64,000 nucleotides of DNA from Phycisphaerae bacterium (GTDB lineage Bacteria; Planctomycetota; Phycisphaerae; SM23-33), in the NCBI GenBank assembly GCA_030745875.1, contig JASLNT010000039.1, positions 1-64,000 of the forward strand, read 5' to 3'. Shown piece after piece: positions 54,391 to 62,462 of this stretch. The position numbers were made by a program, and so were the translations under genes. Position 1 is the stretch's first letter, and each line of letters opens with the position of its first letter. Under the pieces are notes generated by a model. The model ran no database searches and had not been told where the DNA came from. It saw only the letters and a program-made list of their open reading frames with translations.

Positions 54391-57300
54391 TTACCTTTTC
54401 GGCGGGGCGGTTTCCCGGACCACTGCTCCGTAGCCCTTGGCGCCCTTGGTGTCTTCGCTGAGAATCAGGATCGAGAACTTTGCGACCTGGTCCAGTTCGT
54501 TGGTGTTCAGCGAAGTGTAATCGAATCGGCCTCTCAGGTCGGTGTATCCGTCCTTGTAGAAGCGGATCTGTCCGTTGTTCATCCGGGCGTAGACCTTCAC
54601 GTAAACCTTGGGAAGAGGCTTGCCTGTTTCTGCGTTGGCGATCTTAACCTGCCCGTAATTGCTGATCACCTGCACTGACATCGAATTTGCGAAGTAGGCG
54701 TCGGACTTTCTTACGCCCGCCGCGACGATCTCGACCATAACGTTTTTGGTGGCGTATTTGTCAGGCAGCTTGAAGCTGTGTTTGCCCAGCTTGCCGTCGT
54801 CCACTTTCGGCAGGGCGACTTTGGCGGTCATATTCGGGCGTATCAGCGAGAACTGTCCGCCGTGCTCCTGAACGAAGGGATTGCGGCTGAACAGCAGTTC
54901 GATGTCCATCGGGTAGTAGTTAACCGTGCATTCGGTGAGGTTCTGGTAGTTCAGCGTTACCTGATCGTCAACGATTTTCAGCTCAAAGCCCGGCTGGGAC
55001 GCCGCCAGTTGGGTCTGGGTCTGCGTGCGGTCCTTGTCGTCTATGATCTTGATGTCCTCGCCTTCGAGTTCGTCGAGTTGGGCGGCGACGGCGGCGAACA
55101 GTTTCCGCCAGCGATCCACGCCGTGGTCGGCGTATTTCGTGGCGATAGCCCGCGCGACAGTGGGTTTGTCGTTGAAGAAGTCCATGTAGGCCGTGAAGTA
55201 ATCGTATTGCAGAACGGTCTTGAGCTTCTTGATGTCGACAGCTTTGAAGAACTTGCGGGCTTCTTCGATCCTGTCCTGCAGCAGCATGTAGTAGGTGATC
55301 GCCATTTCGTCATCGTCGTCGAGTTTGGCCCGATAGGCCAGGATGTTCATCAGACGGTGATACTGCTGGCTGAATCGTTCGTTCAGTATCTTGCGTCGTT
55401 GGCTCAGGCGGTGGGCCCGGGCGTTGACCAGGGGAGAGTATTCAAGGTGCTGGTAGTAGTTGCGGACGACCGGGTCGATGTTGACCAGTTCGGATACTAT
55501 GTACGGACCGCACTGGCGAAGGAACGAGTTGCTGTGCTGGAGATACTCGCGAATTACGCCCACGTCGTTGTGGCTGATTCCGTACGACCAGAGCGTGTGA
55601 TGGTAAACGTGTCTCCGGGCCAGCAGCCCGATGATCTTCTGGAAGAAGTTCTTGTCTCCCATCCGCCAGGCGATCTGTTGGAGATCAACCCTTCCGATGT
55701 TTGCATCCTTGAGGAATTTGACGACGTCGTCCTGCGTGCCGTTTTGCGATATCCAGGCCCACGAGGTCTTGTCGATCTTGGTGAGTTTCGCCACGACGTT
55801 CAGCTTCGGGGCCTTGGCGGAGGTTACGAGTCGCCCGTTCTTGGCTACGTGTACGGGGAACTGGTCGAACTTGCCCGTGGCGGGGAAGTAGAAGAAGTAG
55901 TCGGTGGTCTGAGTGCGGTATGGTTGGAGGTCCACGTGGAGGCTCCTGGTCTTCTTCCCGTTCAGGACCGGTATGGCGCCGCGAGGAATCTGCAGAAGAA
56001 TATCGAGCTTCTGGCGCGACGAAGTGGGATTGGTGACCACGACGTGGCAGCCGTATACGACGTACCTGAGGAACTCGTCGGTGACGTATTTGTCGAGTTT
56101 CTCACCGTTGACGTGCTTGTATCGCTCACCGTAACGGTAGAAATTCTGGCTGACGAGAATGGGCACCTTCGGTCCGTCGATCGGTTTGGCTTCCTCGATC
56201 TCCTTGTGGAAGATAATCATGTTTCCGGCGGTTTTGAGGTCGAGGCGCCCGGCGTCTCCGTGCTTGGTCTCGTGCTTTCCGCTTTCAAACGGGATGTCGA
56301 GCACGGCCAGCGCGAACATCATCTCGGGGAAGTTTCGCGTGGCTTCGGCGAGGTTCCTGGATACGAACGCCTTGTTTCCGCCCGCGTCGTGTTTGGCGTA
56401 ATCTCTCCAGAATGCGTTTACGGTGATTAGCGAGGCGTTCTGCGACTCGATGGGCAGATGGTAGTAGTTGTTCTCGGCCCATTCCATCGTCTTGTCGAGT
56501 TTGCGGTACAGCTGTCGGACTTTGTCGCGTTTCCTGTTGTCTTTCGCGTAGTAATCCGCGAACTCACCCGGTCTGGCTGTCGACTGGGGTTTAGCCTTGC
56601 GCATGATGGATTTCTTGCTGGCGGCTATTACGGGTGGTTTCGGCCGTGGGGCTCTGGTTGGTCTCTTCCCGGGGGCCGCCGTGCCGGGCGCCGTCCTGAC
56701 CATTTCCGAGTCGGCTCCCATTGCTTCGGTCAGTTTGTCGCCTATCCCCCGCCCGCGGTAACCCCTCCCGGCCCTGGTCCGTGAGGCCAGGGTCTTTTCG
56801 GCGGCTGCTATCAGACCGAGCGCGTCTCCGGTCTCGAGGCTGGATCCTTTCAGGGCGGTTCTGAACAGGTGGTTGAAGTGTTCGATATTCGGCGGGAGCA
56901 GATCGAACATATCGCCTACGTGGCGTGCGGTGTGGGCTCGCTCGGCCCGAATCCGCTGGGCCAGCAGTATTCGCTCGACCGTGTTAAGCTGCGCGAAGGC
57001 CCAGGGTTTGAGATAGGCGTTGACATTGTCGCCGATCAGCCAGCGATCCATGAACGTCTTGTCCTTCTTGTTTCGCAGATACGGCTGGATGGTCTTCTTG
57101 AAGAAGTCCGGGTCCTTTCGCATAAGGAAGTAGTTAAGCTCGTGGCAGGCGTACTTGGAGTAGAGTTCTCGCTTCTTGTCGGCCTTAAGCTTAGGCCAGC
57201 CCAGGATGAATCCGAATTCCTTGAGTGTGGAGTTTCCGCTCAGGGTAACCTGCAGCCCGTAAACCTTGCTCAGCGTGTCGTATAGTTCCATGGGGCTGGT

Positions 57301-60300
57301 GGCGATGTCGGCCAGCACGAACTTCTCGCCCTTCAGCAGCGACGTGATTCGTTTCTGCTCGGCGAAGTGTTTGGTCGGGTCGAGCGCGACAATCAGATCC
57401 TGCCTGCTGAATTTCGGTCTAGTCTCCGCCAGCGACAGTTCGCGGTAGACCGTGTTTTCCGGATCGACCGCTGCGATGCGGATATGCTGCCTTCCGCCGA
57501 GCGCGTCCAGCGGTATGGTCAGCACGCCGTCCTTGTCCGGTTGGAGGTTCAGCAGCACCGTCGATGCGTCAGCCAGGAAGTTCAGATTCGCGAAGTTCCC
57601 AGCCGGAAGGGCCTTTTCTCCCTTGCCGCCCGTTCCGAAGAAACCCGAAGCCGGTCCGCGTCCGTCGGCTCCGAAAGACGTTCCTCCAGCGGCGACTTGT
57701 ACGCCGGCGTCGGTTTTGCGAATTGCCCACGGATTCAACAGAAGCGCCGGGCGTTTGAGCATGTTGCCCGGGAACTTCACCGCGTATTTGCGGTCGATGA
57801 TGTATCGGTACTCGTCGCCGATATTCCGCCCGGTCAGATAGAGCGAGTCGAGTTTCGAGAGCTTCGCTCCGCCGGGATTGACGTATCCCACCCGCGTGAG
57901 CTGCGAGTAGAGGGGGTATTCGGGCATGTAGCGTGCGGCTAGAACGTGGACGCGAGTGTACTTGCCCGAGTTCGCCAGTCGCACCGTGATATTCTTCTTG
58001 TCGGCCTGGGTGGAGATGATCTGCAGCGGTTTGGCGTTGATGACCTGGAGTTGCCTGATGTCGCCCAGCACGTACCCCTGGTCGATCCTGCCGGCGGTCA
58101 GGCTGATTTTGACGTGCTGCTGTGAGTCTTTGAGCAGCAGATCGTAGTCGCCCGCAGGCAGGTCCTGGATAACCAGCATACCGTCCTTAATGCTCGCCGC
58201 CGCCCGCCGGTCGGACAGATACGTTGAGCCAATGGTCTGCAGCAGGGATACTTCGCCCGCCGCCGCCGAAGTTGCTTTGCCCATGTAGGGCAGATAAAGC
58301 GGTTTGCCCGCCTGCCCGTGGACGACGTCGGCCTGTGTGTGACGGTCGCCCGGGAACCGCCACGTATGGCTCGTTCCCGCTGATCCGCGCGCTGTAATGT
58401 ACGTGATCTCCGGGAGCCCGCCGAGTTGTATCCGCCCGGCGTCGTCGGTTTTCAGCGTGACGTTGACCGCCCGCTTGAAGTCACGGTGTTTTATGGTCAG
58501 ATAGACAGGCTGGTCCATCTTGCGTTCGGCGGTTTTACCGCGCACTTCGAGAATGTACTTGCCCGATACGGTCATCAGGTGGAGGTCCTGGACCTTCTCG
58601 GTGGCGTCCATTCCGTTCAGCGAGAACGACGCTCCGGCCGACAGGTTGTTCTTCTTGGCTTGCGACTTGTTGGCGACTTTGGCGGTCAGCGAGAAGCTGA
58701 TCCGTCTGAGGTTTTCCGCCACGCGGAATTCGGTGGACGTTTCGCGATCTTCAAAGAGTTTGTAATCCTTGAATTTCTTGGTCGACGCCACACCGTCCTG
58801 GTCGACCGTTGTTATCGTAAGCGCCACATCCTCCAGGACCGACAGCGTAACCGGAACACCGTTCACGCGCAGCATCGGACGAACCATTACGTTTGCTTTC
58901 TTCTGCTGGAGGAGAGCCTCCCGGTCGACGTAGATCCCCGCCGTCAGGCGGTAGTTCTCCGAGAGGTGATTGAATGCGTCGAATGAGGTGAAACCCTTGT
59001 GGGCGATGATTATCTTCTGGCGTCGGGGGCTGTTCGAGAACGGAATGGTGATCAGACCGTCTTCGCCAGCGAGGTATTCCTGCCCGCCGAGCAGGATCTT
59101 TGCGCCGTTTAGCTTGCGATTATTCTCGTCGAGGATGGTGAATATCTGTCCTGCGACTGATGTTCGTACGAGGAAACGCAGTTTGCCCTTTCGCACAAGG
59201 AGGCGGCTGTTGCGGCCGTTTCCGATGAAGTCGATGACCCATACGCCCCGTCCGGTGAGCTTGTCGAACGTGAACGGTCTGGCGACGCGATGGAACGGGG
59301 GATTCTTGTATGGAATGACCCTTTCCTCGTTTGCGACCAGTCCGTCCAGGTTGATGTCGGTCGTCACCTGCTTGCCGTACTTGCGGTAGTAATTGTCGGT
59401 GTTTACCTGGTAGACCTTGACGATCAGGGTCTTTACGTTCTTGATGTGCATTCCAAGAGAGACCTTGTCGTTCGGTGCGAAGAAGGTCTTGTTGGTGTAG
59501 GCGAAGTCCAGATCGATACGCTCCCTGAGGGCTTTGATCTGCGAAGGGCTCAGCATCTTCTGCCACTTGGCTGCATCGCCGATGTTATTAACGATCTTTG
59601 TTTCGGCGAAGACGTGCTTCAGATAGCTGTCGAGCAGGTACGTCAGATAGGTGTCGTAGGAGTCGGCTTTGACGAAGAAGTGCATCAGATAGCTTCTGAT
59701 CAACGGTTCATCGTTGCCTACGGTCGGAAGGAGGGTTTGAGTGAAGAAGTTGCTTGCGAGGTTGATTCGATAGCGGCGGTTGATTTCGGAGTTGTAGTAT
59801 TTGTAATTGGCGTACGAAGCGCTGCGGGGCAGCTTTATGTAAGTCATGAAGCGGTCGGCGTCGAACTTGCCCAGAGCACGGTCATGCACGAGCCTGTGGT
59901 GCAGCACGTGGGCCTTCAGCGAATTGAACGCGGGGGTCAGGCGGCTGATGAAGCTCCAGAGGCGGTCCAGATACGCCTGGCGGGCTTTGGCGTCGTGGCG
60001 CCAGTCGACGTCTACGCCGGGGCGAAGCTTGGCCAGGTACGCGTAAACGAATGATGTCTGCTTCAGCAGATCGGGCTTGAGCCTGATGCATTCGTCGAGT
60101 TGGGCAAGCAGCATCTGGTTGTGTATCTTCAGCGAACCGAAACTCCTGGAGTAGCGTTTAGTGCTCAGGTCGTCGACGACGAGTTTCGGCAGGTTTGGAT
60201 AGTCCGGGCGTTTCAAGCGGGCCAGGAGGTAATGGCGGCGGATCTCGTTGAGGTTGGTCGCGATCAGCCAGTCCAAGGCGCGGTCTTCGAATCCGCCCAG

Positions 60301-60765
60301 AGAATCTCCGTTTTGCGCGTAAGCGATCCTGGTAAGAGCTCCCCTGGAGATCAAACCCTCATTGAGCTTCGATTTGAGATTGGTGGTTGTCTGGGCGGTC
60401 TGGCGTCGGTGGTTGAACAGCAGCCCCAAACGGCTCTTGATCAGGCGCAGCGAACCCTGCGGATCGTTCTTGTACTGCAGCAGCGCACGCCGGTTCTCCA
60501 GCATGACCGCGCGCGACGTCCGGCTGCCCTTGTGCTTGTCCAGCCAGGCCTTGAACGTTCTATCGAACTGGGCTTTCTGCCCGGTGTTCTGATAGTGCAG
60601 GCAATGGTAGAAGTAATAATCATCCGTTCCGGGGATAAGCAGCTTAAGGGCTTCGGCTCGATCTTTCGCCAGGGCGAAATCTTCGACGTATCCGATCTGC
60701 CCGGCCGAGCACAGGCTCGAAGCGAGCGATACCATAACTAGCGCGATAGTAAGAGCTTTGGACAT
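54391..60765 (-). CDS. Giant secreted protein with macroglobulin-like beta domains, unknown function
   Basis: The start at 60765 follows AAGGAG. The 2124-residue protein has a signal peptide (LVMVSLASSLCSA). About residues 25-400 are helical, solenoid-like (YYFYHCLHYQNTGQKAQFDRTF). About 400-1150 hold beta domains like macroglobulin MG domains (FFAPNDKVSLGMHIKNVKTL, GRIQLGGLPEITYITARG). About 1150-1950 are helical, with CHELNYFLMRKDPDFFKK and a basic proline-rich linker (about 1390-1430). The end has another beta module (AETGKPLPKVYVKVYARM). The thioester motif GCGEQ of complement/A2M proteins is absent. I cannot name a function; scaffold or envelope assembly roles are possible. Confidence 0.9.
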   Translation of the reverse strand: MSKALTIALVMVSLASSLCSAGQIGYVEDFALAKDRAEALKLLIPGTDDYYFYHCLHYQNTGQKAQFDRTFKAWLDKHKGSRTSRAVMLENRRALLQYKNDPQGSLRLIKSRLGLLFNHRRQTAQTTTNLKSKLNEGLISRGALTRIAYAQNGDSLGGFEDRALDWLIATNLNEIRRHYLLARLKRPDYPNLPKLVVDDLSTKRYSRSFGSLKIHNQMLLAQLDECIRLKPDLLKQTSFVYAYLAKLRPGVDVDWRHDAKARQAYLDRLWSFISRLTPAFNSLKAHVLHHRLVHDRALGKFDADRFMTYIKLPRSASYANYKYYNSEINRRYRINLASNFFTQTLLPTVGNDEPLIRSYLMHFFVKADSYDTYLTYLLDSYLKHVFAETKIVNNIGDAAKWQKMLSPSQIKALRERIDLDFAYTNKTFFAPNDKVSLGMHIKNVKTLIVKVYQVNTDNYYRKYGKQVTTDINLDGLVANEERVIPYKNPPFHRVARPFTFDKLTGRGVWVIDFIGNGRNSRLLVRKGKLRFLVRTSVAGQIFTILDENNRKLNGAKILLGGQEYLAGEDGLITIPFSNSPRRQKIIIAHKGFTSFDAFNHLSENYRLTAGIYVDREALLQQKKANVMVRPMLRVNGVPVTLSVLEDVALTITTVDQDGVASTKKFKDYKLFEDRETSTEFRVAENLRRISFSLTAKVANKSQAKKNNLSAGASFSLNGMDATEKVQDLHLMTVSGKYILEVRGKTAERKMDQPVYLTIKHRDFKRAVNVTLKTDDAGRIQLGGLPEITYITARGSAGTSHTWRFPGDRHTQADVVHGQAGKPLYLPYMGKATSAAAGEVSLLQTIGSTYLSDRRAAASIKDGMLVIQDLPAGDYDLLLKDSQQHVKISLTAGRIDQGYVLGDIRQLQVINAKPLQIISTQADKKNITVRLANSGKYTRVHVLAARYMPEYPLYSQLTRVGYVNPGGAKLSKLDSLYLTGRNIGDEYRYIIDRKYAVKFPGNMLKRPALLLNPWAIRKTDAGVQVAAGGTSFGADGRGPASGFFGTGGKGEKALPAGNFANLNFLADASTVLLNLQPDKDGVLTIPLDALGGRQHIRIAAVDPENTVYRELSLAETRPKFSRQDLIVALDPTKHFAEQKRITSLLKGEKFVLADIATSPMELYDTLSKVYGLQVTLSGNSTLKEFGFILGWPKLKADKKRELYSKYACHELNYFLMRKDPDFFKKTIQPYLRNKKDKTFMDRWLIGDNVNAYLKPWAFAQLNTVERILLAQRIRAERAHTARHVGDMFDLLPPNIEHFNHLFRTALKGSSLETGDALGLIAAAEKTLASRTRAGRGYRGRGIGDKLTEAMGADSEMVRTAPGTAAPGKRPTRAPRPKPPVIAASKKSIMRKAKPQSTARPGEFADYYAKDNRKRDKVRQLYRKLDKTMEWAENNYYHLPIESQNASLITVNAFWRDYAKHDAGGNKAFVSRNLAEATRNFPEMMFALAVLDIPFESGKHETKHGDAGRLDLKTAGNMIIFHKEIEEAKPIDGPKVPILVSQNFYRYGERYKHVNGEKLDKYVTDEFLRYVVYGCHVVVTNPTSSRQKLDILLQIPRGAIPVLNGKKTRSLHVDLQPYRTQTTDYFFYFPATGKFDQFPVHVAKNGRLVTSAKAPKLNVVAKLTKIDKTSWAWISQNGTQDDVVKFLKDANIGRVDLQQIAWRMGDKNFFQKIIGLLARRHVYHHTLWSYGISHNDVGVIREYLQHSNSFLRQCGPYIVSELVNIDPVVRNYYQHLEYSPLVNARAHRLSQRRKILNERFSQQYHRLMNILAYRAKLDDDDEMAITYYMLLQDRIEEARKFFKAVDIKKLKTVLQYDYFTAYMDFFNDKPTVARAIATKYADHGVDRWRKLFAAVAAQLDELEGEDIKIIDDKDRTQTQTQLAASQPGFELKIVDDQVTLNYQNLTECTVNYYPMDIELLFSRNPFVQEHGGQFSLIRPNMTAKVALPKVDDGKLGKHSFKLPDKYATKNVMVEIVAAGVRKSDAYFANSMSVQVISNYGQVKIANAETGKPLPKVYVKVYARMNNGQIRFYKDGYTDLRGRFDYTSLNTNELDQVAKFSILILSEDTKGAKGYGAVVRETAPPKR

Positions 60766-60941
60766 TGCTGTCTCCTTTATTAACACCAATAGTTAATTGG
60801 TTAGATGCGCCTGGGGGCGACAAGTTCCATTCTCGCGGTAAGAAAACCAGTTGCAAGAGAGTTTTTCTTGTCCGGGAATTTGCCCGGTCTATTTCTGAAT
60901 CTTAGCATACAGGTGTCTGAGAGGCTGTTTGGATTGCATCT

Positions 60942-60988
60942 GCGGCGGGCCGGTTTCTCTCCTTTCCCGGCTCGCCGCTCCTTTTTTA
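60942..60988 (+). terminator. Strong intrinsic terminator in the leader of the small ORF
   Basis: GCGGCGGGCCGG pairs with CCGGCTCGCCGC (12 bp, one G-U pair) around a pyrimidine-rich loop, followed by CTTTTTT. It points along the plus strand, but no plus-strand gene lies upstream, and the SD of the next ORF starts 7 nt after the T tract. Confidence 0.7.
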
Positions 60989-61007
60989 TCTTTGGAGGCT
61001 GATGGGT

Positions 61008-61220
61008 ATGAGCGACGCAAACAAACTTCGGTTTTACATCGATCAAGCCATCATGACGCGCGATTATGCGGCGCTGGCGGCGTTTGAGGACCGGTTGGCG
61101 ATGATCGAGGAGTCCGGTTCCGGATTCCGCCAGGACGACGAAGGATCACCTGAGCGGTGCAAGCCTGAACAGGCGACATGGTTCAGTCTGTTCGGCGCCG
61201 AGTCCAAAGTGAATCCGTGA
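61008..61220 (+). CDS. Small hypothetical protein, 70 residues
   Basis: ATG 61008 lies 9 nt after GGAGG (an ATG at 61002 is only 3 nt away). The peptide is mostly helical and acidic (LRFYIDQAIMTRDYAALAAFEDRLAMIEE) with no signal peptide; no family recognised. Its last 75 nt overlap the 3' end of the convergent beta-propeller gene, which lowers confidence. The strong terminator just upstream of its SD suggests that expression may depend on attenuation control. Confidence 0.5.
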   Translation: MSDANKLRFYIDQAIMTRDYAALAAFEDRLAMIEESGSGFRQDDEGSPERCKPEQATWFSLFGAESKVNP

Positions 61221-62246
61221 AGTAGTCACGTAGATCGCCCCGTCCGGCCCGATGGCGAAACTGTCGGGCCAGGCCAGACGCTCGTCGGCGACCACAGTCT
61301 CCAGAACTCTATCGGGGGTCAATCGCCTTATTGCGCTGTCTTCAATCGCCGAAAGATACAAGTTCCCATGTGGTCCGAACATTATCGCATCTGACGCTCC
61401 GCTGGCGCTCACCGGTTCGACTTGTGCGATCAGCTGGTCTTCGGTAAGGCGTTCGTCCCTCAGCCATTTTGTCTTAATCCTGTATAGATTCCGTCCGGTC
61501 AGCGCCTGGTAGTACAGATACTCTCCTTCGGCGTCGAGCGCCAATCCGTCGCAATGGACCTGCGGGCGAACCCCGCCGGGAATCCACTCCTTGCCCGCGA
61601 TGGTCAGCGTGATGTCTTCCGACGCTGTCGAGTGGTGTGTGTCGAGCATGCGTCGGGCCTGCCCGGTCTTAAGGTCCACAACGACAATGGCGCCCACTCC
61701 GGATTCGCTGAGATATGCTGTTTTCAGTTTCGTATCGACGCGTATGTCGTTCAGATAGCTCTTGGGCGGAGCGATTGACCGGTCGAACCGTATTGTTTGG
61801 GCGATTGTGTCTGTTTTCAGATCGACCTTGAGCAGCTTGGGTCCGCCCTTAACCACTCCGGAGAAGTTCGGATTGCCCGGATCCAGAATCCACAGGAAAT
61901 CATCCCGGTCAACGTAGACGCTCTGGACGCACACGAAATGTTCGCCCGGGGGATCCGACGGCGTCCATGCGTTCCATTTCTTGTTTGGATAGGGTATGAT
62001 CTCGCCGTCGGGCGTAATCTCCCCGACTGAGATCGGGACCGAATCGGACCATCGCGGATAGTTAATGAATATTCGCCCTTCTTTTGAGATCGCAACGCCC
62101 GTCCACTGGCTTGTCGAGGCGGCTACCTCGGTGAGCGCCACCCGACCGGGTTCCAGTACGATCGGTCCTGATTTACAGCCGGTCAGCAAGACGCACAGAA
62201 CCGCAGGAGCAACGACCGCCTTCCACTTGAATGATCTGATACTCAT
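61146..62246 (-). CDS. Lipoprotein of the Yellow/major royal jelly protein family
   Basis: I chose ATG 62246, after AGGGAC; it gives a lipobox (LCVLLTGC). The 366-residue protein matches the Yellow/MRJP beta-propeller family: GRIFINYPRWSDSVPISVGE, PYPNKKWNAW, VQSVYVDRDDFLWILDPG, LNDIRVD and HCDGLALDAEGEYLYYQALTGRNLYRI. Bacterial members exist, but their role is unclear; related propellers are lactonases or bind small ligands. The protein should sit in the periplasm, attached to a membrane. It is upstream of the giant protein gene on the same strand with 380 nt between. Confidence 0.88.
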   Translation of the reverse strand: MSIRSFKWKAVVAPAVLCVLLTGCKSGPIVLEPGRVALTEVAASTSQWTGVAISKEGRIFINYPRWSDSVPISVGEITPDGEIIPYPNKKWNAWTPSDPPGEHFVCVQSVYVDRDDFLWILDPGNPNFSGVVKGGPKLLKVDLKTDTIAQTIRFDRSIAPPKSYLNDIRVDTKLKTAYLSESGVGAIVVVDLKTGQARRMLDTHHSTASEDITLTIAGKEWIPGGVRPQVHCDGLALDAEGEYLYYQALTGRNLYRIKTKWLRDERLTEDQLIAQVEPVSASGASDAIMFGPHGNLYLSAIEDSAIRRLTPDRVLETVVADERLAWPDSFAIGPDGAIYVTTSRIHFGLGAEQTEPCRLFRLAPLR

Positions 62247-62462
62247 AACGTGTCCCTGATTCCAAGGTGTTCGATCGAACATAGCACCATTATGCCCCGG
62301 CCCGGGCTTGCAGACAACAGGATTTTATATCGCCTGACGGAGGAAAACTGTTCCCCGTCCAGATGTGGGCCGATATACTATCGGACGTCGCAGAAGACTC
62401 CGTCGCAGCCGTTCCTTAGGCGCGCTGGCGGAACAGTTCCAATCCGGCGTAAAGGACCTGAC

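Noticed and set aside
54778-56430. 550-residue plus-strand ORF inside the giant minus-strand gene
   Set aside because: It is antisense to a continuous, well-composed coding frame with an SD and signal peptide; its own translation is rich in Val/Leu/Arg shadow sequence and has no motif.
54391-60765. Complement/alpha-2-macroglobulin thioester protein
   Set aside because: Beta regions look macroglobulin-like, but no GCGEQ-type thioester motif or bait region is visible, so I did not assign the family.
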